From NCBI RefSeq assembly GCF_000144605.1, contig NC_014375.1:2356001-2420000 (forward strand): a DNA stretch of 64,000 nucleotides, read 5' to 3'. Origin of the DNA: Brevundimonas subvibrioides ATCC 15264 (GTDB lineage: Bacteria; Pseudomonadota; Alphaproteobacteria; Caulobacterales; Caulobacteraceae). Numbering within the stretch: the first letter of the stretch is position 1; every line of letters begins with the position of its first letter. A model generated the notes under the pieces. It was given only the letters and a program-made list of their open reading frames with translations. It was not told the DNA's origin and ran no database searches. This document shows positions 44,751-52,368 of the stretch, piece after piece. Position numbers and translations under genes: made by a program.

Positions 44751-45449
44751 TCAGGCGACCGGGCCGAACACCCGCCGGAAACTCGCTTTCAGCGCCGCAT
44801 CGGCCTCGTCCATGCCGGCAATGACGCCGAGGTCGAGAAGACTGGTCACCCCGTGTTCCGTGATGCCGCAGGGCACGATGCCGTCGAAATGGGTCAGATC
44901 CGGCTCCACGTTCAGGCTGATGCCGTGAAAGCTGACCCATTTGCGGACCTTGACGCCGATCGCGGCGATCTTGTCCTCGCGCGCCCAGCCGGGCCCCTTG
45001 CGCTCCACCCAGACGCCGACGCGCCCGTCCCGGACGCCGGCCTCGACACCGAACTCGGCCAGGGCCCCGGTGAGCCAAGCCTCCAGCCCCCGCACGAAGC
45101 CCCGCACGTCCTTGCCCCGCGCGTTCAGGTCCAGCATCACATAGGCCACGCGCTGTCCGGGCCCGTGATAGGTGAACTGCCCCCCGCGTCCCGTCCGGTG
45201 CACCGGAAACCGGCCGGTATCCAGCAGGTCCGTATCCTTCGCCGAGACGCCCGCCGTGTAGAGCGGCGGATGCTCCAGCAGCCAGACCCGCTCCGCCGCG
45301 TCTCCCGCCGAGATCGCGGCCACGCGCGCCTCCATCTCGGCGACCGCGTCATCATAAGGGACGTAGCCGGGCGCGACGACCCATTCGACGGCGCGACCAT
45401 CGGGGCGAAACAGCGGGGAAACGGCGGCGCTTAACGGCTCGGCAAGCAT
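44751..45449 (-). CDS. lipB: Octanoyltransferase LipB
   Basis: LipB transfers octanoyl from ACP to the lipoyl domains of E2 subunits, the substrate for LipA. The 232-aa product has the [10 protein letters not shown] segment, [19 protein letters not shown] near residues 80-98, the catalytic Lys in IAAIGVKV near residue 143 and the catalytic Cys in [13 protein letters not shown] near residue 177. The ATG at 45449 is 31 bp from the divergent fliN-like gene. Confidence 0.95.
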   Translation of the reverse strand: MLAEPLSAAVSPLFRPDGRAVEWVVAPGYVPYDDAVAEMEARVAAISAGDAAERVWLLEHPPLYTAGVSAKDTDLLDTGRFPVHRTGRGGQFTYHGPGQRVAYVMLDLNARGKDVRGFVRGLEAWLTGALAEFGVEAGVRDGRVGVWVERKGPGWAREDKIAAIGVKVRKWVSFHGISLNVEPDLTHFDGIVPCGITEHGVTSLLDLGVIAGMDEADAALKASFRRVFGPVA

Positions 45450-45480
45450 GATGGGACCAATGTGTCCCCGGGGGCCGCCA

Positions 45481-45777
45481 ATGCAAGTCCAGTCGTCTGT
45501 ACCCTCCAGCGTATCCGGAGATCCCTTGAGCCAGATCGAAGCCGTCGACGTCGAGCTGTCCGTGGTGCTGGGCCGTTCCGTGCTGCCCATGTCCCAGCTG
45601 CTGAAGATGGGCCGCGGCGCGGTGATTCCGCTGGATGCGTCCGAACACGACGAAGTCTGGATCCTGGCCAACAACCATCCGGTGGCGCGCGGGATGATCG
45701 AGATCCGCGAGGATCGGATCGCGATCACCGTGACCCGGCCCGCCGACGTCTACGACTTCATGGCCGGAGCGGCCTGA
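45481..45777 (+). CDS. fliN: FliN-like flagellar motor switch (SpoA-domain) protein
   Basis: FliN forms the base of the flagellar C-ring. The 98-aa product is one SpoA domain with a short tail: [20 protein letters not shown] near residues 20-40, GRGAVIPLD, and [18 protein letters not shown]. It is a single FliN gene away from a flagellar operon. The start is uncertain: ATG 45481 is used here, but a TTG at 45526 with GGAG at good spacing would give an 83-aa protein. Confidence 0.85.
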   Translation: MQVQSSVPSSVSGDPLSQIEAVDVELSVVLGRSVLPMSQLLKMGRGAVIPLDASEHDEVWILANNHPVARGMIEIREDRIAITVTRPADVYDFMAGAA

Positions 45778-45827
45778 CGCCAGATCGCATGCGCGTAGGC
45801 TGATCCCAGGGTCCTCAAGCCTGAGCA

Positions 45828-45859
45828 CCTGTTGCCTATTGCCTGTTGCCTGTTGCCTC
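45828..45859. repeat. Heptanucleotide tandem repeat upstream of tRNA-Leu
   Basis: Four copies of CCTGTTG/CCTATTG follow each other at 45828-45855, then CCTCC starts a fifth. The second copy differs by one base. The block is 38 bp upstream of tRNA-Leu. Simple repeats can mutate by slippage. Confidence 0.7.
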
Positions 45860-45897
45860 CTTCCCAACCCTCCGCTACAGCCCCCGCTCCGATGCGA

Positions 45898-45982
45898 GCG
45901 GTCGTGGCGGAATTGGTAGACGCGCAGCGTTGAGGTCGCTGTGGGGCAACCCGTGGAAGTTCGAGTCTTCTCGACCGCACCA
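45898..45982 (+). tRNA. tRNA-Leu (anticodon GAG)
   Basis: The 85-nt gene folds as a class II tRNA. The acceptor stem is GCGGTCG with CGACCGC, the discriminator is A and CCA is encoded. The D-arm GGCGGAATTGG is leucine-like. The anticodon loop TTGAGGT gives GAG, reading CUC and CUU. The long variable arm and TTCGAGT of the T-loop are present. Confidence 0.95.
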
Positions 45983-46048
45983 TCTGACGAAACAGGGATA
46001 AGATCGGCACTACCAGGCTGATTCACATCGAGAGAGGGAGGCCCCCGC

Positions 46049-47452
46049 GTGAGCGACCGAACCGCCACTCTCGACCCTGTCGTCACCGAAGACCACGAGG
46101 CGCTGGACGAGGACTACGTCCTGACGGCGTCCTTCGTGGAAAAGGTCGTGGACGCCGCCGATGACGGCGATGGCATGCGCCTGCGGTCGCTGCTGGAAGA
46201 TCTGCACCCCGCCGACGTCGCCGACCTGATGGGCTTTCTGACGGCCGAGCACCGGGGCGTCGTGGTCCTGTGGCTGCCGCCCGAACTGCTGGCCGAGACC
46301 CTGCCGGAGCTGGACGACGGCATCCGCGAGGAAGTGCTGGAGCAGGTCGCGCCGGGCACGCTCGCCGAGGCGCTGCAGGAACTGGATTCCGACGACGCCG
46401 CCGCGGTGGTCGAGGATCTGGAGGACGACCAGCGCGAAAAGGTGCTGGCCGCCATGCCGGCGACCGACCGCGCCGCCATCGAGAACTCGCTGGGCTATGC
46501 CGAGGACACGGCCGGCCGCCTGATGCAGCGCGAGGTGATGGCCGCGCCCCTGTTCTGGAGCGTCGGCGACACCATCGACCACGTCCGGGCCCAGGGCGAG
46601 GACCTGCCCGAGTTGTTCTTCGACATCTATGTGGTCGATCCCCACAACAAGCCGGTCGGCGGCATCCCGATCAGCGGCCTGCTGCGCGCGGCGCGGACGG
46701 TGAAGCTGTCGGACCTGATGGAGCCGGTGAACGGCATCGCGGCCGACACCGACCAGGAAGAAGTCGCCTACATCTTCGAGAAATACCACCTGATCTCCGC
46801 CCCGGTCGTCGACTCGGCCGGGCGGCTGGTGGGCCAGATCACCGTCGATGACATCGTCAACATCATCCAGGAGGAGAACCGCGAGGACATCCTGCGTCTG
46901 GCCGGTGTGTCCGATGAAAGCCGCGGCGCGGGCGTGTTCGGCGTGGTGCGGTCTCGCATCCCCTGGCTGGTGGTGAACCTGGGCACCGCCCTGTTCGCCT
47001 CCATGGTCATCGGCCAATTCGAGAACGAGTTGAAGGCCCTGGTCTATCTGGCCATCCTGATGCCCGTCGTCGCCTCGATCGGCGGCAACTCGGGGACCCA
47101 GGCCCTGACCGTGGCCGTGCGGTCCCTCGCCTCGCGCGAACTGACCTCGGCGAATGCCCCGCGCATCCTGGGGCGCGAGGTCATGGTGGGTCTGTTCAAC
47201 GGCGTCACCATCGGCACCCTGCTGGCGGTCGTGGCCTGGGTCTGGTTCCGGGAGCCGCTGCTGTCGCTCACCATCGGTCTGGCCGTGCTGATCAACCTGG
47301 TCGCCGCGTCCCTGGCCGGGACGCTGGTGCCCCTCGCCCTCGACCGTCTGGACCGCGATCCGGCCGTGGCGTCGCCGGTCTTCGTGACCTGGATCACCGA
47401 TACTGTGGGTTTCCTGTCGTTCCTGGGCCTCGCGGGCGTCATCCTGATGTAA
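46049..47452 (+). CDS. mgtE: Magnesium transporter MgtE
   Basis: MgtE is a dimeric magnesium channel gated by internal magnesium. The 467-aa product has an N-terminal helical domain rich in acidic residues (LHPADVADLMGFL, LDSDDAAAVVEDL), two CBS domains (near residues 150-270) and five hydrophobic helices at the end, with the pore motif LMPVVASIGGNSGTQALT near residue 335. The GTG at 46049 follows GAGAGAGGGAGG. It is 66 bp downstream of tRNA-Leu. Confidence 0.94.
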   Translation: MSDRTATLDPVVTEDHEALDEDYVLTASFVEKVVDAADDGDGMRLRSLLEDLHPADVADLMGFLTAEHRGVVVLWLPPELLAETLPELDDGIREEVLEQVAPGTLAEALQELDSDDAAAVVEDLEDDQREKVLAAMPATDRAAIENSLGYAEDTAGRLMQREVMAAPLFWSVGDTIDHVRAQGEDLPELFFDIYVVDPHNKPVGGIPISGLLRAARTVKLSDLMEPVNGIAADTDQEEVAYIFEKYHLISAPVVDSAGRLVGQITVDDIVNIIQEENREDILRLAGVSDESRGAGVFGVVRSRIPWLVVNLGTALFASMVIGQFENELKALVYLAILMPVVASIGGNSGTQALTVAVRSLASRELTSANAPRILGREVMVGLFNGVTIGTLLAVVAWVWFREPLLSLTIGLAVLINLVAASLAGTLVPLALDRLDRDPAVASPVFVTWITDTVGFLSFLGLAGVILM

Positions 47453-47463
47453 GACGGGGATTG

Positions 47464-47478
47464 CGGCCCGCGCCTTGC
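47464..47478 (+). promoter_or_regulatory. Candidate sigma-54 promoter of spmX
   Basis: CGGCCCG-CGCC-TTGC matches TGGCACG-N4-TTGC, with GG and GC 12 bp apart as required. Transcription would start near 47490, about 39 bp upstream of the spmX start. In Caulobacter spmX is activated by TacA with sigma-54. The same heptamer CGGCCCG with TTGC is found at the flagellin gene. Confidence 0.5.
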
Positions 47479-47528
47479 TCCCTCCCCCGCGGGGCGAGCG
47501 CGCTCCGTCTCGTTTTGGGTCAATTCCA

Positions 47529-49097
47529 GTGTCCGACGCCAGCAAACCGACCATGAAGATCTCCCGCGAGGGGATCATCCTGATCAAGAGTTTCGAAGGT
47601 TTCCGCCCCCGGGCGATCCGTCGCGAGGATGGCGGCTGGGTCATCGGCTATGGCCACACCCTGTCGGCCCGCGAGGGAGCCAGCGTGTCGGAGGCCGACG
47701 CCGAACTGTTGCTGCGCTACGACCTGCTGCCGGTCGAGAAGACCGTCAACCACGCCGGGTCGGCCGTGCTGAACCAGCACCAGTTCGATGCCCTGGTCAG
47801 TTTCGCCTACTCGGTCGGCGTCGATCGATTCCAGACCTCGGACGTGCTCGGCCACCTGGCCCGTGGCGCGACCGGCCACGCGGCCGATGCCCTGATGGGC
47901 TGGCCCGAGCCCGCCCTGCCCCAGGCCGCCCTGCGCCGCCGCGCGGCCGAACGGGCCCTGTTCGTCGCCGATCCGGCAGCCCCGGTGGCCGTCTCCGATC
48001 TTCTGGTGGCCCCCATCGAAATCGTCGAACCGGAGACGTGGGTCGAAACGGTCGAAACGCCCGTCGATGCTTCCGGTGCACCCCGCGAGACGTCCGCCGA
48101 ACAGATGCCCGAGGCCGATCCAAGGACCGCGGCCGTGTCGGCGCTTCTCGGAGAGGCCGATGCGGTGCTGGTCCCCAGCTTCGCCGTCCCTCCCCCGGTG
48201 GCCGAACCCGTGGTCGCGGACCAGGATGTCGTCGAAGCGCCGCCGTCCGCAGCCAATGACTCCCTGGCCGACGACGAGGGCGCTGACAGTGCCGGTGTCC
48301 CGGAACCCGCTGACCCTGCGGTCGATGTGCCCGTGGAGGGCGAGGACGCCCCGACGGACGTCGAGCCTGCCCCGACATCCGATGCAGTCCCCGTCGCCTC
48401 GCCCGAGACCGACGCCCCGACCGGCGCGGCCGGTTCGCCGGTGACCGGCACCGATCACGCCGCCATCATCGTGCAGCGATACACGCCCTACAGCGCGGCC
48501 ATGGTCGGCCCGCTCCCGTTCCTGCAGCCGGCGCGCGAGCGGGTCATCGCCGAGAGCGTGACCCCGCCGCCGGTCGTGCACGAAGAGGTGCTCGTTGCGG
48601 TCGAGCCAGTCGTCGAGGCACCCGTCGTCGAGCCCGGCCCCGCCGTCGAGCCCGAGAGCGTATCCTTTGCCCCGGCCGCCGAGATCGAGCCTCTGGTCCT
48701 GAACGGAGCGGATGATTTTCCGGACGCCGCCGTGACCCGCGCCCCCTGGACGGCCGAGGACCGCGCCGAGCCCGCGGACACCGCAGACGGCGGCCTGTTC
48801 GGCGAAGACCTGTCCCTGACCCAGGGCGGCGCACCGGTGATGCGTCACGGCGACATCGAGCTCGAAGCTCCGGCCTCCTTCGACTGGAGCGAGACCGGCG
48901 CGTTCATCATCATGGGCGCGGTCGGTCTGACGGCATTCGGGGCGGCCATGGCGGCGTTCCGACTCGCTTCGGAACAGTCGGGCGGCGACGAGACGACCAT
49001 CATCGCCTGGGTCCTGGCCGTCATCGGCGCGGCCTGCGTGGGGGTGTCTTCGTTCAACCTGTATCGTCGGTGGGGTCTGCCGGGCGGCGACAACTAG
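47529..49097 (+). CDS. spmX: SpmX-type muramidase/polarity protein
   Basis: SpmX localises the kinase DivJ to the stalked pole in Caulobacter and so controls DivK. The 522-aa product has the same plan. An N-terminal GH24 lysozyme-like domain has IKSFEGFRPRA (catalytic Glu23), EDGGWVIGYGHT and NQHQFDALVSFAYSVG. An acidic, Pro/Ala/Glu/Val-rich region of about 280 residues follows, then two transmembrane helices near residues 456-477 and 491-508. The start is GTG 47529 or ATG 47553; both keep the domain. Confidence 0.88.
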   Translation: MSDASKPTMKISREGIILIKSFEGFRPRAIRREDGGWVIGYGHTLSAREGASVSEADAELLLRYDLLPVEKTVNHAGSAVLNQHQFDALVSFAYSVGVDRFQTSDVLGHLARGATGHAADALMGWPEPALPQAALRRRAAERALFVADPAAPVAVSDLLVAPIEIVEPETWVETVETPVDASGAPRETSAEQMPEADPRTAAVSALLGEADAVLVPSFAVPPPVAEPVVADQDVVEAPPSAANDSLADDEGADSAGVPEPADPAVDVPVEGEDAPTDVEPAPTSDAVPVASPETDAPTGAAGSPVTGTDHAAIIVQRYTPYSAAMVGPLPFLQPARERVIAESVTPPPVVHEEVLVAVEPVVEAPVVEPGPAVEPESVSFAPAAEIEPLVLNGADDFPDAAVTRAPWTAEDRAEPADTADGGLFGEDLSLTQGGAPVMRHGDIELEAPASFDWSETGAFIIMGAVGLTAFGAAMAAFRLASEQSGGDETTIIAWVLAVIGAACVGVSSFNLYRRWGLPGGDN

Positions 49098-49138
49098 CTC
49101 ATTGGCGAACCGGCTCGGGCGGTGCTAGGCCGCTCGGC

Positions 49139-50308
49139 ATGAGCATTCCCAACGCACCCCAATCGATGGAATTCGGCCTCGGCGAGACGGCCGACGCCAT
49201 CCGCGACACCACCGCCCGCTGGGCCGCCGACCGGCTGGCCCCGATCGCTGCCGAGATCGACGAGACCAACACCTTCCGCCGCGACCTGTGGCCCGAGATG
49301 GGCGACCTGGGCCTGCACGGCATCACGGTCGAGGAGGAATGGGGCGGCCTGGGCCTCGGCTATCTCGAACACGTCGTGGCGATGGAGGAGGTCTCCCGGG
49401 CCTCGGCCTCGATCGGCCTGTCGTACGGGGCGCACTCCAACCTGTGCGTCAACCAGATCCGCCGCTGGGGCACGCCGGACCAGAAGACGCGATACCTTCC
49501 CAAGCTGATTTCGGGCGAGCACGTCGGATCCCTGGCCATGTCCGAGGCGGGCTCCGGCTCCGACGTCATCTCCATGCGGACCCAGGCCAGAAAGGTCGGC
49601 GACCGTTACGTCCTGAACGGGACCAAGTTCTGGATCACCAACGCCCCGTCCGCCGACACCCTGGTCGTCTATGCCAAGTCGGACCCCGAGGCGGGCTCGA
49701 AGGGCGTCACCGCTTTCCTGATCGAGAAAGGCATGAAGGGGTTCAGCGTTTCGAAGAAGCTGGACAAGATGGGCATGCGCGGTTCGGACACCGCCGAGCT
49801 GGTGTTCGAGGACTGCGAGGTTCCGGAAGAGAACGTCATGGGTCCGGTCGGCGGCGGGGCCGGCGTCCTGATGAGCGGCCTGGACTATGAGCGCGCCGTT
49901 CTGGCCGCCGGTCCCCTGGGCATCATGCAGGCCGCGCTGGACGTGGTCCTGCCCTACGTCCGCGACCGCAAGCAGTTCGGCAAGCCGATCGGCAGCTTCC
50001 AGCTGATGCAGGGCAAGATCGCCGACATGTATGTCGCCCTGAACAGCGCCCGGACCTATGTCTATGCCGTCGCCAAGGCCTGCGACGCGGGCCTGACGAC
50101 TCGCTACGACGCCGCCGGCGCGATCCTGCTGGCGTCGGAAAACGCCGTGAAGGTGTCGCTGGAGGCCGTCCAGGCCCTGGGCGGCGCGGGCTATACCAAG
50201 GACTGGCCGGTCGAGCGTCTGGTACGCGACGCCAAGCTGTACGACATCGGTGCCGGCACCAACGAGATCCGTCGCTTCCTGATCGGGCGGGAGCTTCTCG
50301 GCAGCTAG
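49139..50308 (+). CDS. ivd: Isovaleryl-CoA dehydrogenase
   Basis: The enzyme oxidises isovaleryl-CoA to 3-methylcrotonyl-CoA in leucine breakdown, passing electrons to ETF. The 389-aa product has the acyl-CoA dehydrogenase motifs LAMSEAGSGSDV near residue 133 and a catalytic Glu in LDYERAVLAAGP near 250, the position typical of isovaleryl-CoA dehydrogenases; YGAHSNLC and DYERAVLA are typical of IVD rather than short-chain enzymes. Other leucine-degradation genes are not in the window. Confidence 0.88.
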   Translation: MSIPNAPQSMEFGLGETADAIRDTTARWAADRLAPIAAEIDETNTFRRDLWPEMGDLGLHGITVEEEWGGLGLGYLEHVVAMEEVSRASASIGLSYGAHSNLCVNQIRRWGTPDQKTRYLPKLISGEHVGSLAMSEAGSGSDVISMRTQARKVGDRYVLNGTKFWITNAPSADTLVVYAKSDPEAGSKGVTAFLIEKGMKGFSVSKKLDKMGMRGSDTAELVFEDCEVPEENVMGPVGGGAGVLMSGLDYERAVLAAGPLGIMQAALDVVLPYVRDRKQFGKPIGSFQLMQGKIADMYVALNSARTYVYAVAKACDAGLTTRYDAAGAILLASENAVKVSLEAVQALGGAGYTKDWPVERLVRDAKLYDIGAGTNEIRRFLIGRELLGS

Positions 50309-50332
50309 GAACCGACGTCGGCAGGCGCAGTT
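50308..50332 (+). promoter_or_regulatory. Weak EcfG-like motif upstream of the DUF3008 gene
   Basis: GGAAC at 50308-50312 is followed after 16 bp by AGTT, one mismatch from CGTT of the general-stress consensus. It lies 25 bp upstream of the DUF3008 start, the same distance as the strong motif of the acidic gene pair at 56.1 kb. Confidence 0.3.
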
Positions 50333-50356
50333 TCCTTCCCCGGAAGGAGCCTCCCG

Positions 50357-50545
50357 ATGCCAGCCAGATCCGCTGCCCAGCAGAAGGCCGCCGGAGCCGC
50401 CCTGTCGGCCAAGCGCGGCGACACGCTGAAATCAGACCTCAAGGGCGCGTCCAGACAGATGGTCGAGTCCATGAGCGAGACGCAGCTCGAGGATTTCGCC
50501 CGTACGACGCGCAAGGGCAAACCCGCGCACGTCGCCGAAGACTGA
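50357..50545 (+). CDS. DUF3008 family small protein
   Basis: The 62-aa basic protein has the pattern MPARSAAQQKAAGAALSAKR, then DLKGASRQMVESMSE and TRKGKPAHV, the DUF3008 signature. Members are small, soluble proteins of unknown function that are common in proteobacteria. GGAAGGAGC lies upstream of the ATG as a good ribosome-binding site. A hairpin (GACGCTT and AAGCGTC, 50544-50568) overlaps the stop codon. Confidence 0.85.
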   Translation: MPARSAAQQKAAGAALSAKRGDTLKSDLKGASRQMVESMSETQLEDFARTTRKGKPAHVAED

Positions 50546-50592
50546 CGCTTGAACCGCTCGAAAGCGTCACCGTCCCCCTCTAGGGTCGCCCG

Positions 50593-51228
50593 ATGAGCCT
50601 GACGGTGACCTCGACCGGCCGACCTGTCCGCTTCTCCGATACGCTGGAGCGGCTGGGCACCCATGGCGGCGAGAAACTGTTTCTCGGCGAGATCGTCGAG
50701 GCCTTCGGCGAGCGGGCGTTCGGTGCGGTCATGCTGCTGTTCGCCATCGTCAACATGCTGCCCTGGCCCCCCGGCGGCACGACGCTGACGGGGGCTCCTC
50801 TTCTGTTCCTGTCTGCCGAACTGGCCTGGGGGCGCGATACGCTGTGGCTGCCGAACTGGCTCGGGCGCGCCTCGGTCGGGCGCGAGACCTTCCGCAAACT
50901 CAGCGGCCGCCTGATGAAGCTGATCCGCTTCAGCGAGGCGCTGGCCCGTCCACGCCTGTACTTCATGACCGGCCGCCTCGGTCAGGCACTGATCGGGTTC
51001 GCGTGTCTGATCCTGTCGGCCATCCTGGTGCTGCCGGTGTTCGGGGGAAACCTGATCCCCGCCATCGCGATCGGATTCTTCGCCCTCGGCATCATGCAGC
51101 GGGACGGTCTGGCCGTGCTGCTGGGCTGGATCACGACCGGAATCACCGTGGCTGTGCTGGTCTTCGCCTGGAACCTGGTCGTGGCCGGCTTCCGGCTGGG
51201 CTTCGACTGGTTTGGACAGGTCTTCTGA
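50593..51228 (+). CDS. ExoD family membrane protein, first of tandem pair
   Basis: The 211-aa product resembles ExoD, linked in rhizobia to exopolysaccharide synthesis and alkaline tolerance. It has SDTLERLGTHGGEKLFLGEI, GERAFGAVMLLFAIVNMLPWP near residues 40-58 and several C-terminal hydrophobic segments (FACLILSAILVLPVFGGNLI near 136). It is followed by a second ExoD gene of the same length after 74 bp. Confidence 0.85.
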   Translation: MSLTVTSTGRPVRFSDTLERLGTHGGEKLFLGEIVEAFGERAFGAVMLLFAIVNMLPWPPGGTTLTGAPLLFLSAELAWGRDTLWLPNWLGRASVGRETFRKLSGRLMKLIRFSEALARPRLYFMTGRLGQALIGFACLILSAILVLPVFGGNLIPAIAIGFFALGIMQRDGLAVLLGWITTGITVAVLVFAWNLVVAGFRLGFDWFGQVF

Positions 51229-51302
51229 AAATGGCCGAATGTTAAGTGGCGAGCGTTGATGGACGTGCCTAAATCCGATCGACCCATCCAGAGCCCCGCC
51301 TG

Positions 51303-51938
51303 ATGCCCGATTATGACTTTCAGAGCGACCAGCGCCCGTTCTCGACGGTGCTCGACGACATCGGGGCCAAGGACGACCCGAAACTGTATCTGGGCGAACT
51401 GATCAACGCGTTCGGAGAGCGCGGTTTCGGCGCGCTGATGGTGTTCTTCGGTCTGATCAACGCGATCGCATCGCCCATCCCCGGTTCGACGACGATCCTG
51501 GGAGCCCCGCTCCTGCTGATCTGCCTGCATCTGGTGATCCGGCGCGACCAGTTGTGGATGCCCGCCTGGGCCCTGAGCCGGAGCATTCCACGCGACAGCT
51601 ACCGCACCACCATCGGAAAGGTGCGCAAGCCCCTGACTCAGGTCGAGCGCCTGTCGCGCCCTCGCTTCAGCGTCATGAGCAACGAGGTGTCCGAAGTCCT
51701 GATCGGTGTGGTCACCAGTCTTCTGACCGTCATCATCATGCTGCCGATCTTCGGCGGCAACCTGTTCCCGTCCCTGTTCGTCGCCCTGTTCGGGTTCGGC
51801 CTGATGCAGCGGGACGGGGCGCTGATCGGCGCCGCCTGGCTGGGCGTCGCGGGTTTCGGGGTCTTCGTCTGGGCGGCCTGGAGCCTGATCGTGGCGGCGT
51901 TCCAGACCTCATTGCACTGGTTCCACCAGCTCGTGTGA
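51303..51938 (+). CDS. ExoD family membrane protein, second of tandem pair
   Basis: The 211-aa product is a paralogue of the gene before it, with the same length and architecture: FSTVLDDIGAKDDPKLYLGE, GERGFGALMVFFGLINAIASP, VTIIMLPIFGGNLFP-type segment and GLMQRDGALIGAAWL. The two ExoD proteins share the plan but differ along most of the sequence, so the duplication is not recent. The last gene on the plus strand before the 52-kb minus cluster. Confidence 0.85.
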   Translation: MPDYDFQSDQRPFSTVLDDIGAKDDPKLYLGELINAFGERGFGALMVFFGLINAIASPIPGSTTILGAPLLLICLHLVIRRDQLWMPAWALSRSIPRDSYRTTIGKVRKPLTQVERLSRPRFSVMSNEVSEVLIGVVTSLLTVIIMLPIFGGNLFPSLFVALFGFGLMQRDGALIGAAWLGVAGFGVFVWAAWSLIVAAFQTSLHWFHQLV

Positions 51939-52026
51939 TCGTCGGTCCGGGCGGGGCCGGCCGGGACGAGGCCTCCCCTGTCTCAACATCTTCAGCACGC
52001 CCTGCATCCGGGCTGTCGCCAGCCAC

Positions 52027-52058
52027 AAAAAGGGCCGCCGGATCGCTCCGACGGCCCT
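52027..52058 (-). terminator. Rho-independent terminator of the 21-codon gene
   Basis: On the minus strand a 12-bp stem (AGGGCCGTCGGA with TCCGGCGGCCCT, one G-U pair) and a GCGA loop are followed by TTTTT. A second, weaker hairpin (52063-52085) comes just before it. On the plus strand there is no T-tract. Confidence 0.75.
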
Positions 52059-52105
52059 CATTGTCTGACCGCGTTACGGTCGGACCTAAAACCAGCCTGA
52101 AAGGA

Positions 52106-52171
52106 TCAGGCCCGGACCTCGTGGGAGGACCAAGTTTCGGTCACCGTACGGGTTTGGGACAATGAGATCAC
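52106..52171 (-). CDS. 21-codon gene with near-perfect Shine-Dalgarno sequence
   Basis: The frame GTG at 52171 to TGA at 52106 encodes 21 residues: MISLSQTRTVT followed by ETWSSHEVRA. The leader has AAAGGAGGTGATC at 52174-52186, a 13-nt complement of the conserved 16S 3' end, with 7 nt from AGGAGG to GTG. A candidate promoter TTGCGA (52231-52236) with 17 bp to TACCTT (52208-52213) precedes it, and two hairpins and a terminator follow. The transcription unit looks complete. The peptide has one Trp and no membrane segment. I know no family. It may be a small protein or an RNA that binds ribosomes. Confidence 0.6.
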   Translation of the reverse strand: MISLSQTRTVTETWSSHEVRA

Positions 52172-52207
52172 TTGATCACCTCCTTTCGCTGTTAAACAGG
52201 GAGGTCG

Positions 52208-52236
52208 AAGGTAGGACCGCTTCGGCCGCTTCGCAA
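52208..52236 (-). promoter_or_regulatory. Candidate promoter of the 21-codon gene
   Basis: On the minus strand TTGCGA is followed after 17 bp by TACCTT, a fair match to the housekeeping type. The start of transcription would be near 52200, giving a 29-nt leader ending in the strong Shine-Dalgarno. Confidence 0.35.
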
Positions 52237-52328
52237 AGGCCCGATGCCGATTTCGTGATGGCGCATCGTCATGCCCCGGGCATGCGCTCAAGCCCCCAGC
52301 GACCCCGTCGCGAGTGCTGGCACCCCGC

Positions 52329-52360
52329 AAAAGGCAACGCCCGGGGCGAGCCCCGGGCGT
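52329..52360 (-). terminator. Rho-independent terminator of the flagellin gene
   Basis: Just after the flagellin stop codon the minus strand has an 11-bp stem ACGCCCGGGGC/GCCCCGGGCGT with a TC loop, followed by TGCCTTTTGC. The stem is very GC-rich and the T-tract short. Confidence 0.75.
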
Positions 52361-52368
52361 CCTTACAC

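Noticed and set aside
47475..47528. Longer start of spmX at 47475
   Set aside because: It would begin inside the predicted sigma-54 promoter and adds a non-family N-terminus.
46010..47644. Long open frame of 544 codons antisense to mgtE
   Set aside because: Composition is typical of a shadow in high-GC DNA and mgtE has full domain support.
50544..50568. Hairpin GACGCTT/AAGCGTC at the end of the DUF3008 gene as terminator
   Set aside because: No T-tract follows and the exoD gene begins 25 bp later; may only be a pause site.
52173..52186. Plus-strand GATCACCTCCTTTC, identical to the 3' end of 16S rRNA
   Set aside because: No other 16S sequence surrounds it. On the minus strand it is the Shine-Dalgarno of the 21-codon gene.
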